Origin: Elusimicrobiaceae bacterium
GTDB lineage: Bacteria; Elusimicrobiota; Elusimicrobia; Elusimicrobiales; Elusimicrobiaceae
NCBI GenBank assembly: GCA_017475405.1
Contig: JAFVFN010000029.1
Coordinates: 25,690 to 89,689, forward strand
Direction: 5' to 3'
Length of the DNA: 64,000 bases
The notes beneath the pieces are model-generated. The model made no database searches, was not told where the DNA came from, and saw only the letters and a list, made by a program, of their open reading frames with translations. Below are positions 43,925 to 53,377 of this stretch, one piece after another (positions within the stretch are counted from its first letter, which is position 1; each line of letters opens with the position of its first letter). The position numbers and the translations under genes are program-made.

Positions 43925-44395
43925 TTATTCAATGGTACACTCACCAGATGAAGTAGTCGGGCACATGGAATCACACAGAGATTGATATTTACCACCCGAA
44001 TTATCTTTACAAGTATAAATGTCTCTGTTACCATTACTGTCCTTATAATAAGCGGTTAAACAAAATGATTTACTGGTATCACTTCCGAGGAGGCGACACG
44101 CCGAAGCGGTTCTGGTCGAAGCGTTTAACGTGTATTTAAATTCTCCGACTTCTCCGTTGTCCGTGATATCTAAAAATTCTACGTCCAAGCCTTTAAATGT
44201 GGAGGGCCACTCGGAATGATATGAATAAAATCGTTTGGCCGCGTCAAACATTGTTTTAAGGTTAATAAGGGCGTCAGCCGCTTCGGCGCGTTGGATGGAT
44301 TTGCGGTATTGCGGTAAAGCAATGGCCGTTAAAATTCCAAGTATCAGTACGACGGTAAGTAATTCAATTAAGGTAAAACCATGTTTTCTGTTCAT
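43925..44395 (-). CDS. type IV pilin-like protein (HGFTLIELL class)
   Basis: 156 aa: leader MNRKHG (Gly at -1), FTLIELLTVVLILGILTAIALPQYRKSIQRAEAADAL. Body with SYHSEWPSTFKGLDVEFLDI like the 39134 pilin. Eight cysteines, six of them in the last 40 residues (CKDNSGGKYQSLCDSMC..C), suggesting several disulfides. AGGAGA site before the ATG. No structured leader or T12 promoter. Confidence 0.85.
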   Translation of the reverse strand: MNRKHGFTLIELLTVVLILGILTAIALPQYRKSIQRAEAADALINLKTMFDAAKRFYSYHSEWPSTFKGLDVEFLDITDNGEVGEFKYTLNASTRTASACRLLGSDTSKSFCLTAYYKDSNGNRDIYTCKDNSGGKYQSLCDSMCPTTSSGECTIE

Positions 44396-44453
44396 AATAT
44401 TATCTCCTATTAAGTAGTATAACGGTTTTTGGAGTATTTTGCAATATAAAAGC

Positions 44454-44481
44454 TTGCAACGCGGTAAAAAAAGGATATAAT
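44454..44481 (+). promoter_or_regulatory. promoter of pilin-like gene 44509
   Basis: TTGCAA (44454-44459), 16 bp, TATAAT (44476-44481). Confidence 0.65.
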
Positions 44482-44508
44482 AATAAAGTAGGTACTGAGA
44501 GGTTTTTT

Positions 44509-45033
44509 ATGAAACAGATATATAAGCATGCAGGTTTTACATTAGCAGAACTATTGGCCGTAGTAATTATTGTGGCTTTACTCAGTTCGTTGAGTTTGGG
44601 ATATTATAAACGTTCCGTGGAACAGTCTCGTTTTGCAGAAGGTTTGACGGCAGCCAGTGCCTTTGCCGAGGCTGTGAACCAGGCTTATTTTGATGATCAA
44701 ATGGACGGCAAAACAAATACCTCCAAGCGTAAAATCAAAACGTTGGATATCGCCCTAGCCAACAAAAAAGCCTGTTCAACGGCTAGCGATTATTGTCAGG
44801 CAACCCCTCGTTTTGAGGTGAACATCGAAGAGACCGGTGGTAAGGCGTATGTAAGAGCCTATCGCGGTACGTCAGATAAACACAAGTATTACATTGAGGT
44901 GCAACCGGTTTTTGGTTCTCCTAAAGATCAGATCTCTTGTGGGGCAGACAAATCAACCGATAAAGACGCAGGACTGGCATTTTGTCAGGCTATGGGATAT
45001 ACCTCATGCAGCAGTTATAAGTGTACCAAGTAG
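44509..45033 (+). CDS. divergent prepilin-like protein
   Basis: 174 aa: leader MKQIYKHAG, then FTLAELLAVVIIVALLSSLSLGYYKRSVEQ with Glu5 kept. The helix lacks the GILAAVA(L/V)PQYQ block found in all others. The body has ASAFAEAVNQAYFDD and late cysteines (CGADK, CQAMGYTSCSSYKC). Possibly a minor pilin or pseudopilin with a distinct role. GAGAGG site, own promoter and terminator; divergent from the 43925 pilin. Confidence 0.8.
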   Translation: MKQIYKHAGFTLAELLAVVIIVALLSSLSLGYYKRSVEQSRFAEGLTAASAFAEAVNQAYFDDQMDGKTNTSKRKIKTLDIALANKKACSTASDYCQATPRFEVNIEETGGKAYVRAYRGTSDKHKYYIEVQPVFGSPKDQISCGADKSTDKDAGLAFCQAMGYTSCSSYKCTK

Positions 45034-45051
45034 CAGCTTTGCAGTGCGTTT

Positions 45052-45086
45052 AAAAAGGACCGCGGCTTAGACGCGGCCTTTTTTAT
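45052..45086 (+). terminator. terminator of 44509 gene
   Basis: AAGGACCGCG / CGCGGCCTT-type stem, 7-nt loop, T6. Confidence 0.8.
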
Positions 45087-45102
45087 GGTGCCTTGCAAAT
45101 TA

Positions 45103-45108
45103 TATAAT
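45103..45108 (+). promoter_or_regulatory. -10 element of leaderless nadB
   Basis: TATAAT with a 6-nt gap to the ATG at 45115. Confidence 0.65.
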
Positions 45109-45114
45109 ATACAT

Positions 45115-46668
45115 ATGAAGATTTTAGATACGGATTGTTTGGTAATCGGAGCGGGCATTGCCGGCTGTGTATATGCCCATCAGGCCGCTAAAAAGGGTCT
45201 TAAGACGCTGTTGTTATGCTGCGCTGAAATGCCGCAGGCAAACAGCGATTTGGCGCAGGGCGGTATTGTTTACGAACCCAATTTGCAGATAGATGATTTA
45301 TTGGAAGACGTAAAACTGGCCACGGCTCATATGTGTAATGAGCCTGCCGTGCGTGAAATTTCACAGGCAGGATGCAAAGCGGTAGAAGAGATCTTTTTGA
45401 AAGATGTAGAAGTAAATTTTGACCGGGACGCTAAGCAACAATTGCGCTTTACCCGGGAAGGGGCGCACCGTAAAAACCGTATTATTTATTCCAAAGATAC
45501 GACCGGGCATGCCATGCTCTGTGCCATTCAACAGGCAGTGCGCCGCAATCCGCTTATTACCGTAAAAGAATTTTGCAGTGCCATTGATTTATTGACGCTC
45601 TCACACAGCTCTGTTAACTTAATGGACCGTTATTATCCGTTGACCGTATTTGGTGCTTACGCGCTGGATAACAAAACGGGTGAAGTGTTTGCCATTACGG
45701 CCAAGAAAACCGTACTGGCTACAGGTGGCGTGGGACAATTATATAAACATACGACCAATGCTGAACATGCGTATGGTCATGGCATTGCCATGGCGTATCG
45801 TGTGGGCGCGCGTGTGATGAACATGGAGTTCGTCCAGTTCCATCCGACGGTATTTGCCAAAGGAAAGAGTTTCCTTTTATCAGAGGCTCTGCGCGGAGAG
45901 GGGGCGGTACTTCGCAATTGTAACGGCGAAGCTTTTATGCCCAAGTATCATGCACTAAAAGATTTAGCCCCGCGTGACATTGTAGCCCGTGCCATTGAAC
46001 AGGAACGACTTAATACCTCACACGATTGTGTTTATTTGGATATTACTGCCAATCCGGCTCAGGAAACCAAAGAACGCTTCCCGGCCATTTATCAAAAATG
46101 TTTGGAAGGGGGGTATGATATGACTCAAGTTCCCGTTCCCGTAGTGCCGGCGGCTCATTATTTTTGTGGCGGGATTTATGCCACTCCTGCCGGGCGTACA
46201 AACATTTTGCATTTAAATGCTATTGGTGAGACGGCTTGTACAGGATATCACGGGGCCAACCGGTTGGCCAGTACTTCACTGCTTGAAGCGGTAGCTATGG
46301 GATATTTGTGTGCGCAGGCCGATGCTCAGGATATTGCCGGGCAGACATTTCACATTCCGACCCCGAAAGAATGGGTGGCGCCCCGCGAAGTACCCGATGT
46401 GAATTTAATCAAACAGGATTTAGCGACTCTGCGCAGTACCATGTGGAATTACGTCGGACTCATTCGCAGCAGTAAACACCTGCAACGTGCGGAGAAAATC
46501 TTGCGTCATTTGCATAACGAAATTGACATGTTTTATAAAGGTGCACAACCGTGTCAGGAACTCATTGATTTGCGTAACGGAGTACGTACGGCTTTGCTCA
46601 TTACCTATGCAGCTCTTCAAAATAAACGCAGCGTGGGATGTCACTATTTAAGTGATGTGAAAATATAA
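45115..46668 (+). CDS. nadB: L-aspartate oxidase
   Basis: 517-aa flavoenzyme that oxidises aspartate to iminoaspartate in NAD synthesis. FAD-binding GAGIAGCVYA (near 12), SDLAQGGIVY (near 52), and catalytic-region EFVQFHPT, LSEALRGEGA and HYFCGGI. Start set at 45115 because the family begins with this strand and a -10 box lies 6 nt upstream. Succinate dehydrogenase/fumarate reductase flavoproteins are related, but the length and SDLAQGG favour NadB. nadA and nadC are not in the window. Confidence 0.9.
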   Translation: MKILDTDCLVIGAGIAGCVYAHQAAKKGLKTLLLCCAEMPQANSDLAQGGIVYEPNLQIDDLLEDVKLATAHMCNEPAVREISQAGCKAVEEIFLKDVEVNFDRDAKQQLRFTREGAHRKNRIIYSKDTTGHAMLCAIQQAVRRNPLITVKEFCSAIDLLTLSHSSVNLMDRYYPLTVFGAYALDNKTGEVFAITAKKTVLATGGVGQLYKHTTNAEHAYGHGIAMAYRVGARVMNMEFVQFHPTVFAKGKSFLLSEALRGEGAVLRNCNGEAFMPKYHALKDLAPRDIVARAIEQERLNTSHDCVYLDITANPAQETKERFPAIYQKCLEGGYDMTQVPVPVVPAAHYFCGGIYATPAGRTNILHLNAIGETACTGYHGANRLASTSLLEAVAMGYLCAQADAQDIAGQTFHIPTPKEWVAPREVPDVNLIKQDLATLRSTMWNYVGLIRSSKHLQRAEKILRHLHNEIDMFYKGAQPCQELIDLRNGVRTALLITYAALQNKRSVGCHYLSDVKI

Positions 46669-46688
46669 GTATCAATTAAGTGGTTGAA

Positions 46689-46726
46689 ATGAATTCCTCT
46701 TTGCTTTGGCAGGGAGGAATTTTTTT
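46689..46726 (+). terminator. terminator of nadB
   Basis: AATTCCTC / GAGGAATT stem followed by T7. Confidence 0.75.
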
Positions 46727-46834
46727 ACTTCAACAACATAAAAAGATGAACTAAAAATCTTCAAAAGTAATTATAGTTATTTCGGTCTGATATGTCCTGA
46801 ACTTGTCGCATATCTTTTTGGCCCTAAATTTCGC

Positions 46835-46862
46835 TTGACGCGTTTTTTTTTTTTGATATTCT
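46835..46862 (+). promoter_or_regulatory. T12-spacer pilin promoter, copy 3
   Basis: TTGACG-CG-T12-GA-TATTCT, 16-bp spacer. Confidence 0.72.
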
Positions 46863-46896
46863 CTCTTTATAAGAAGAAATAAATAAGGAGAGAATT

Positions 46897-47406
46897 ATGG
46901 TTCAACAAAAACAAGCATTTACGCTCATAGAGCTTTTAGTCGTTGTGTTAATTATAGGTATCTTGGCCGCAGTAGCTCTGCCACAGTACCAGAAAGCCGT
47001 TCTAAAAAGTCGTTATGCTACCGTTAAAAGTTTAGCAACGAGTGTTGCCAAAGCAAATGAAATATATTATCTAGCTAACGGATCCTATGCAGATTCCTTA
47101 GACAAGTTGGATATAGATATGCCTGCCGGTAAAAATGAAACTATCAGTACTGCTTTGGGATATAAGTATGACTGGGGGATGGTTGGGTGTGGTGGACAGG
47201 CTTGTTTTGCTAGGTATTCCAATGAGACGGGAGCTTTGCAATACGGAATCTATTATATGCATGGAACAGATCATCTGGGGGTACATTATTGCGTAGCAGA
47301 AACTCCTGCGGATACATCTCTCTCGGCAAAAATTTGTCAACAAGAAACAGGGAAACAAGAGGCAGATGTCAAAAACCCAGGGTATTGGTTTGAATATTGG
47401 TATTAA
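46897..47406 (+). CDS. type IV pilin-like protein (T12-promoter class)
   Basis: 169 aa: MVQQKQA then [28 protein letters not shown]. Core [20 protein letters not shown]. Cysteines CGGQAC mid-body and late pair [21 protein letters not shown]; this ending recurs in the 58938 pilin and in the 15969 relic, so these three are a subfamily. AAGGAGAG site. Confidence 0.86.
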   Translation: MVQQKQAFTLIELLVVVLIIGILAAVALPQYQKAVLKSRYATVKSLATSVAKANEIYYLANGSYADSLDKLDIDMPAGKNETISTALGYKYDWGMVGCGGQACFARYSNETGALQYGIYYMHGTDHLGVHYCVAETPADTSLSAKICQQETGKQEADVKNPGYWFEYWY

Positions 47407-47410
47407 GAAG

Positions 47411-47448
47411 TAAAATTCCCCGGATTCAAATATCCGGGGAATAAAAGT
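47411..47448. terminator. terminator between convergent genes
   Basis: ATTCCCCGGAT-TCAAAT-ATCCGGGGAAT with A/T runs on both sides. Confidence 0.8.
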
Positions 47449-47467
47449 ATATTTTGTAATGATTGTT

Positions 47468-48103
47468 TTACTGAATATCTTTTTCGTTGGCGGTAATGGC
47501 GAGTACCACACGGCGGTTTTGCGCGCGTCCCGCTTCCGTATCGTTAGAAGCAATCGGATTGGATTTGCCGTAACCTATGTAAGTAATGCTTAAGGTTTTT
47601 AATCCGTTGGCAATTAAGTAGTTATATACTGCCTGTGCACGTTGTTGGGATAATTTCAAATTATAGGCATCCGAACCCGTGGAGTCGGTATATCCCTGTA
47701 CCACAATGCGGTTTTTGGGATATTTTTTGAATACGCGGTTTAAGTCTTTAAGCGTGGTCATGGCATCTGTGGAAAGCACAGCACTGTTAACGTCAAACAA
47801 AATATCGTTTTTCAAAAACACTTGAATTCCGTTTTCGCCTTTGACTACATCGGCAATGGCGGCCAGTTCTTTAGCCTGTTTGTCATAATAGTTTCCCAGC
47901 GCACCTCCGGCTGTCAGCCCGGCCAAACCGCCAATGATAGCTCCCGTACCGGCTTTCCCACCCGTGGCTTTGGAAATCAGCGCTCCGGCTCCGGCACCTA
48001 CGGCTGCTCCGGCGCCTGCTCCAATAGCCGTACGTTTCCCCGGCGTAGTACAGGCAGCCAGTAAAAAAGCACCCAATGTGCATACTAAGATCGTTTTTTT
48101 CAT
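47468..48103 (-). CDS. OmpA-family lipoprotein (YiaD-like)
   Basis: 211 aa with a lipoprotein signal peptide (MKKTILVCTLGAFLLAAC, lipobox LAAC). A glycine-zipper segment follows (GAGAGAAVGAGAGALI..GAIIGGLAGLTAGGALG). The C-terminal OmpA domain binds peptidoglycan; visible are VQGYTDSTGSDAYNLKLSQQRAQAV and NRRVVLAI. Start at 48103 has an AAGGAG site; the longer in-frame extension is rejected. Likely ties the outer membrane to the wall. Confidence 0.9.
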   Translation of the reverse strand: MKKTILVCTLGAFLLAACTTPGKRTAIGAGAGAAVGAGAGALISKATGGKAGTGAIIGGLAGLTAGGALGNYYDKQAKELAAIADVVKGENGIQVFLKNDILFDVNSAVLSTDAMTTLKDLNRVFKKYPKNRIVVQGYTDSTGSDAYNLKLSQQRAQAVYNYLIANGLKTLSITYIGYGKSNPIASNDTEAGRAQNRRVVLAITANEKDIQ

Positions 48104-48276
48104 GTCAAAGAGTCTCCTTGTATTAAGATAGCTATATTCTACTTTTTTCATATCCTGTAGTGCAATGCCTGTGCGTGGGAACGTGCGATAGTTATCCATT
48201 GCACACTTGCCTAGAATTTATTAAGATATATTTGTCTATTTCGCGTTTCGCGCGTACGTACATAATGAGGGTTTTT

Positions 48277-51200
48277 ATGGCTAACTTATTTTCCTTGTTT
48301 TCTGGTAAATCTCAATCGCCCATCAAATCGTTGTCGGATGAGATGATATCTTTCTTGCAGCAATATCCGCTTGCACTGCTGTTGTTGGATGCAACTGGTC
48401 GTATTACGTTTGCCAATCCTAGTGCCGTGCGTTTACTTCATACGTCTGAAGATGTACTGATTACCTCATACGTAGACCGCTTTGGACTTACCATGGAAAA
48501 AGTACGTACGATGGCACAGGCCAACCCTCCCAAAAAAGTAATTATTGAACTGGTTAATGATCAGGCAGACTCTATGTTTGTGGGGGCGGCAGCCAGCTTT
48601 TTGGCTTCTACGCCGTTTATCTTGCTGACTTTGGAATCCATTCCGCATTTTACTCAATTGACTACGGATAATACGTTTTTACGAAATATTGTAGACAGCA
48701 GCCCGGCAGCCGTTGTGGTTCAAAATCTGGCAGGCGGGTGTGTTTTATGGTCCAAGCGGGCTGAAGAATTATTTGGCTATAAAGAGGCTGATACGGTCGG
48801 ACAGGAAGTATATCCGTTTTTGCCCAAAGAGCTGGTTTCTTCCCTGCAGCATTTGGATGAGAAAATTTTAAAAGAACGGGCTTCGCAACCGCCCGTGCAG
48901 CTGACCTATAAAAATATCCACGGCACAGAGATGGTTATTACGGTTACTAAAATCTTTTTGCCCGCACAGGCCGGTAAAGATTTGCGTATTTTAACGTTGT
49001 TTGAAGATACCACGCAGCGCTACCATTATGAACAAGACTTATTGCAAAACCGTACTCTGCTGCGAGCGGTATTAGATAATGTGCCGTTGGGATTGTATAC
49101 ACGCGATTGTGATAACCGGGTTACTTTTTATAACCGACAAAGCCTCAAAGTACTTAACGAAAAAAATGAGGCCAATGTATCCAAAGCTCATGCCTACCAA
49201 ACCCAACAGGATACGGAGCGGCACCATAACCGGGAACAGGAAATCTTGCGGGAGGGGAAAATCAAAGATTATCCCGAAGAAGAATACACAGACAGCCTCG
49301 GAAATAAGAAAATTTTACATTTACGTAAGGTGCCGCTCATGGATGCGGGTCCCAAGCCGCTGGTGTTATCCATTGTCGAAGACATTACGGAAAAACTAAC
49401 CCAGGAAAAAGAAATCAAACGCGTCAACGCTCTGCTAACGGCCATTGTACAAAACGCGCCGATCGGATTATATGCACGTACCCCGGACGGACGTATGCTC
49501 ATGCGTAACCAACAATGTGCCAACCTGTTTGGCGTTATGAGTGTGCAGGATATGTCCAAACCTAACTCGGCTTTGCCGCATGAGACTCCGCAGCAGGTCA
49601 GCGGATTTTTGGCACGGGAGCGTCAGTTGTTGGAAACCGGCAAAACCTTGCATATCCCAGAGGAAAGCTATGTCACGGGTGACGGAAGCACGAAACTATT
49701 GCGTATGATTAAAGTGCCGGTAACTGGCGGCGTAAATGATGAGAAATTTGTGATTACGCTGGTGGAAGATATTACGCAGCGCAAAGCTCAGGAAAAGGAT
49801 CTGCTGGAAACTAAAAACTTCCTGCAAACCTTACTTGATAATGTGCCGGTAGCTATTTATGCACGCAGTGCAAAAGATGAGATTATGTTTGTAAACCGTC
49901 GTGCACACGAGTTGTTTCCGGGAGAGGATGAGACCTCTCAAAATAAGGGAAATGCACCTGATTTTTATGACAAGCGGGAACAGTCCATTTTTGAAAACGG
50001 CAAAGTTTTGGAACTGCCCGAAGAAAAATATACTACATTAACCGGCAAGAACCTGCTGTTACACTTGGTGAAAGCACCAGTCTTTGATAAAGACGGGAAA
50101 CCGTTTATGGTACTAACTGTGGCCGAAGACGTGACACAGAAAAAAGCGCAGGAACAGGCTATTATTGATGCCAAAAACTTCTTGCAGGCGATTATTAATA
50201 ACCTACCCGTCTCGTTGTCTGTTAAAAGCTATGACGGAAAATACATTTTATGGAATAAAAAGAGTGAAGAGCTGTTCGGTGTAGCCGCAACGGAAGTCAT
50301 CGGACAGAACTCCTACCGCGCGGACCTGAACAAAGAGCAACAAGAGTTCGTCCGGGAGGGCGATCTGCGGGTATTTGAAAGTAAAAAAGAGCAGAATATT
50401 GCTCAGGAACTGATTTCAACGGCCAAAGAAGGCGTCAAGATTATGCATACGGTCAAAACACCGGTATTCCATGAAGACGGTACGCCGGATTGTTTAATCG
50501 TAGTATCGGAAGATATTACCGCCAAAACCCGTATGGAAAAACAAATTCGTGAAGCAAGCGATAAAAATACGCTGCTTGTGGAAAATGCCCGTGAAGGGGT
50601 ATTATTGGCCGAAGATCATAAAGTGATGTATGCTAACCGGGCGATGTGCCAAATATTGGGATACAGCGACTTAAAAGAGTTTACAGGCAAACCGCTTGCC
50701 GACTTGGCCGGTGCCGATTGTACGGACATGCTTCGGGAAAAATACGAAGCCGTATTAGCGGGTGCCGACGGAGCCGGCGATGCACTACAGCTGACCCTGC
50801 GCCGCAAGAACGGTACTGAGACCGAAGTAGAGTTTGCCGCTATTGCGTCTCGATATTTGGGACGGCGCATTGTGTTATGCTTCGTGCGGGATATCTCGGC
50901 ATGGAACCGTTCTCAACGAGAACTATTGCGTGAGCGGGAAAACTACCGACTGGCCTTTGAAAAATCTGACACGGCCTCGTTTGTGCTTCGCAGTAACGGA
51001 TATATTGGGCTGATGAATGAAGCCGCGCGCAATCTGTTTGGATTTAGAGACATGGATAAGACGTTCTTCCGAAACGTCTATATACGGCCCGGACTTACAT
51101 TGGATGTTCGTCGTAAATTACGTGTTGGGGAACCTGCCGAGATGGATTATATGTTTGATTTTGCGCGTGCAGAAGCCAAGTTCCCCGGACGCATTGACGG

Positions 51201-53331
51201 TACCAAAGCCAAATTACCGCTTCACTTGGTATTAACACCCATTACAAAACCGGGTGCAAAACCGGGCGCGCCGTATGATTATATTGTGACGCTTCACGTG
51301 CGCGGCAGTGAAAAAGCCCGTGTTCCCGCCAAGCCGGGACAAACACCCGTACGGCTGCTTCGCAAACCCATGGCTCCGGTAACGAGTCCCGTGGTAACGG
51401 CAGCCCGTGAAATGCTCGTTCTGCCCAACAGCGAACCGTATGTGTTGTGTGCGGCTGATTTTAAGATGCGTTCGTGCAATGGACTGTTTTGTGAACTATG
51501 TCAGCTAGGTGAAGATGAACTGTTAGGACAGCCGATAACCAGTATTATGGATGACGAGTCCCGCAACCAATTTGAAGAGGATCTGCGTGTACTGGCCGAT
51601 ACCGGCATGTTGTCCAACCGGGATTATTATATTAATCCGGCCAGCGGACTGGAGAAAATTGCCGTTCGATTAACGGGTATCAAAGAAGACGGCGGACAAT
51701 ATTTATTTGTACTGCGCAACCGAACCAACCACTTACAGCTGGTTAAAGTATTGGAAGAGCGTTCTGCGCAGTTAAATGCATTGCTGGAATCCACCAACGG
51801 GATTGTGTTCTCGGTGCTGCTTAAGAACGGACGGTTGGGGGAACTGGATAATGTAAGTCAGTATTTGTCTCGCCAGACAGGATTTTCACAGGATGAACTG
51901 ACGCATATGCAACTAAAGGATTTGTTAGTTGCCTCCAAAGAAGTTTCTTCGCAATTAACAAAGGCCCAAAAAGCGCTCAACCAACAGGGAAAAACTTCGT
52001 TTACAACGAAGGTACGCCGCAAAGACGGAGATCCTTTTGAAGCGCAAATTACGCTTACGGCCCTGGATTTACCCGGAGAACCTGCTGCCCTGGCCGTGTT
52101 ACGCAACCTATCGGCTGAACAGGAAACCTGGGCCGGTAAATCGGAACAGGCGTTAGAACTCAAAAGCGTTCGTTCTGCGTTGCCCGGCTTATACATTAAG
52201 ACGGACAGTAACGGAAAGGCCTTGGAAGTATATTCCAATTTGACCTATTTGCCGCAGGAGAAAGCACAAACCGTGTTTATAGGGAAAACTCCTAAACAAT
52301 ACTGGGGCAAAGAATCCGGTCAGGCGGCTGCTATGACAATTAAAGAAGCACTGTCTATGAATATAGCTTCCCGCTTTGACCTGGAGTGGAAAATGACGGA
52401 CGGCACGCGTTATTTTGATGTCAGCGTGACACCGATTGCTGGCCGAGACGAAGTGATTTTGTGGCTCAAAGACGGATCTCAGGGACGCAACCATCAGGAA
52501 CAGGTGCGTGAGCTTTATCAGATTACACGCGAACCGGGACTGTCTATTACACAGCAGGTGGATAAAATCCTGGAGTTCGGGTTAAAGACGTTCCGGGCCG
52601 ATGTGGGGTTTGTCCTGCGTTTTGCCAAGGACGGTAAGCAACTAGAAAGCCATATTATGTACGTTACCCCCAATGAATTACAGTTAGAGCGCTCCATGTA
52701 TTTTGACGTGGATGAATGTCTATATAACGTGGCTGAGGGCAATGTAATGTTGTGGCCGGATTTATCGCTCGCGGACTGCCATAACTGTGTGCATATCAAG
52801 AAAAACTTTGGGTCCATGGTAGCAGCTCCGCTGTTGGTCGGGGGGAAAGTTATGGGCGCGTTGTGTTTTGCCTCCAAGACCAAACGCCGCAGTTTTGAAA
52901 CCGGATCGGAAGAACTGATGGGTTTGCTGGCCCGACTGCTTAGTTTGCGCATTGAATTGCGTCAAACCGGTAAGATGCTTAGTGAAGCTTCCCGCGCTTT
53001 TGCCCGTACCTTGGAATATGTGGGTCGCCCAGCGGTACTGATTGATTTGGATTATCAGATTACCTTTATTAACGATGCATTACTGGAAGATACAGGGCGT
53101 CATGTGGATAATATGATGGGCCGTGATTTTTTCCAGGAAGTCGTACGTAATGAGGATATTTCCAAACGTGCTTTTAAAGAAGAATCCAAAAATGCAGAGG
53201 GGAATGCATTTCGCATCGTACTGGAAATACGCAATAAAAAAGGCGTCTACGAAGATAAAGAGTGGGAAGTGGTGATTTGCCAGGATGATAATGGCGAGGC
53301 TGCCAGTTACGCTCTAATCGAAGCAGAATAA
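48277..53331 (+). CDS. giant soluble multi-PAS/GAF sensor without output domain
   Basis: 1684 aa from the start at 48277 (GAGGG upstream). By eye there are about 12 PAS domains, several followed by PAC-type linkers (TLFEDTTQRY, LSIVEDITEK, ITLVEDITQR, LTVAEDVTQK, IVVSEDITAK). A GAF domain lies near residues 1410-1570 (DVGFVLRFAKDG..GSMVAAPLLVGGKVMGALCFAS), then a last PAS. No membrane span, histidine kinase, GGDEF/EAL, HAMP or methyl-accepting region is visible, and the protein stops after the final PAS. It may be a scaffold or have lost its transmitter. PAS units 3-6 are close relatives and probably arose by duplication. Confidence 0.85.
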   Translation: MANLFSLFSGKSQSPIKSLSDEMISFLQQYPLALLLLDATGRITFANPSAVRLLHTSEDVLITSYVDRFGLTMEKVRTMAQANPPKKVIIELVNDQADSMFVGAAASFLASTPFILLTLESIPHFTQLTTDNTFLRNIVDSSPAAVVVQNLAGGCVLWSKRAEELFGYKEADTVGQEVYPFLPKELVSSLQHLDEKILKERASQPPVQLTYKNIHGTEMVITVTKIFLPAQAGKDLRILTLFEDTTQRYHYEQDLLQNRTLLRAVLDNVPLGLYTRDCDNRVTFYNRQSLKVLNEKNEANVSKAHAYQTQQDTERHHNREQEILREGKIKDYPEEEYTDSLGNKKILHLRKVPLMDAGPKPLVLSIVEDITEKLTQEKEIKRVNALLTAIVQNAPIGLYARTPDGRMLMRNQQCANLFGVMSVQDMSKPNSALPHETPQQVSGFLARERQLLETGKTLHIPEESYVTGDGSTKLLRMIKVPVTGGVNDEKFVITLVEDITQRKAQEKDLLETKNFLQTLLDNVPVAIYARSAKDEIMFVNRRAHELFPGEDETSQNKGNAPDFYDKREQSIFENGKVLELPEEKYTTLTGKNLLLHLVKAPVFDKDGKPFMVLTVAEDVTQKKAQEQAIIDAKNFLQAIINNLPVSLSVKSYDGKYILWNKKSEELFGVAATEVIGQNSYRADLNKEQQEFVREGDLRVFESKKEQNIAQELISTAKEGVKIMHTVKTPVFHEDGTPDCLIVVSEDITAKTRMEKQIREASDKNTLLVENAREGVLLAEDHKVMYANRAMCQILGYSDLKEFTGKPLADLAGADCTDMLREKYEAVLAGADGAGDALQLTLRRKNGTETEVEFAAIASRYLGRRIVLCFVRDISAWNRSQRELLRERENYRLAFEKSDTASFVLRSNGYIGLMNEAARNLFGFRDMDKTFFRNVYIRPGLTLDVRRKLRVGEPAEMDYMFDFARAEAKFPGRIDGTKAKLPLHLVLTPITKPGAKPGAPYDYIVTLHVRGSEKARVPAKPGQTPVRLLRKPMAPVTSPVVTAAREMLVLPNSEPYVLCAADFKMRSCNGLFCELCQLGEDELLGQPITSIMDDESRNQFEEDLRVLADTGMLSNRDYYINPASGLEKIAVRLTGIKEDGGQYLFVLRNRTNHLQLVKVLEERSAQLNALLESTNGIVFSVLLKNGRLGELDNVSQYLSRQTGFSQDELTHMQLKDLLVASKEVSSQLTKAQKALNQQGKTSFTTKVRRKDGDPFEAQITLTALDLPGEPAALAVLRNLSAEQETWAGKSEQALELKSVRSALPGLYIKTDSNGKALEVYSNLTYLPQEKAQTVFIGKTPKQYWGKESGQAAAMTIKEALSMNIASRFDLEWKMTDGTRYFDVSVTPIAGRDEVILWLKDGSQGRNHQEQVRELYQITREPGLSITQQVDKILEFGLKTFRADVGFVLRFAKDGKQLESHIMYVTPNELQLERSMYFDVDECLYNVAEGNVMLWPDLSLADCHNCVHIKKNFGSMVAAPLLVGGKVMGALCFASKTKRRSFETGSEELMGLLARLLSLRIELRQTGKMLSEASRAFARTLEYVGRPAVLIDLDYQITFINDALLEDTGRHVDNMMGRDFFQEVVRNEDISKRAFKEESKNAEGNAFRIVLEIRNKKGVYEDKEWEVVICQDDNGEAASYALIEAE

Positions 53332-53335
53332 TTTC

Positions 53336-53366
53336 TACCTGCCCCACTCCTATAAGTGGGGCAGTA
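53336..53366. terminator. terminator of PAS gene
   Basis: CTGCCCCACTT-type stem (CTGCCCCACTCC / AAGTGGGGCAG) with a short loop, between convergent genes. Confidence 0.75.
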
Positions 53367-53377
53367 AAATATCCATT

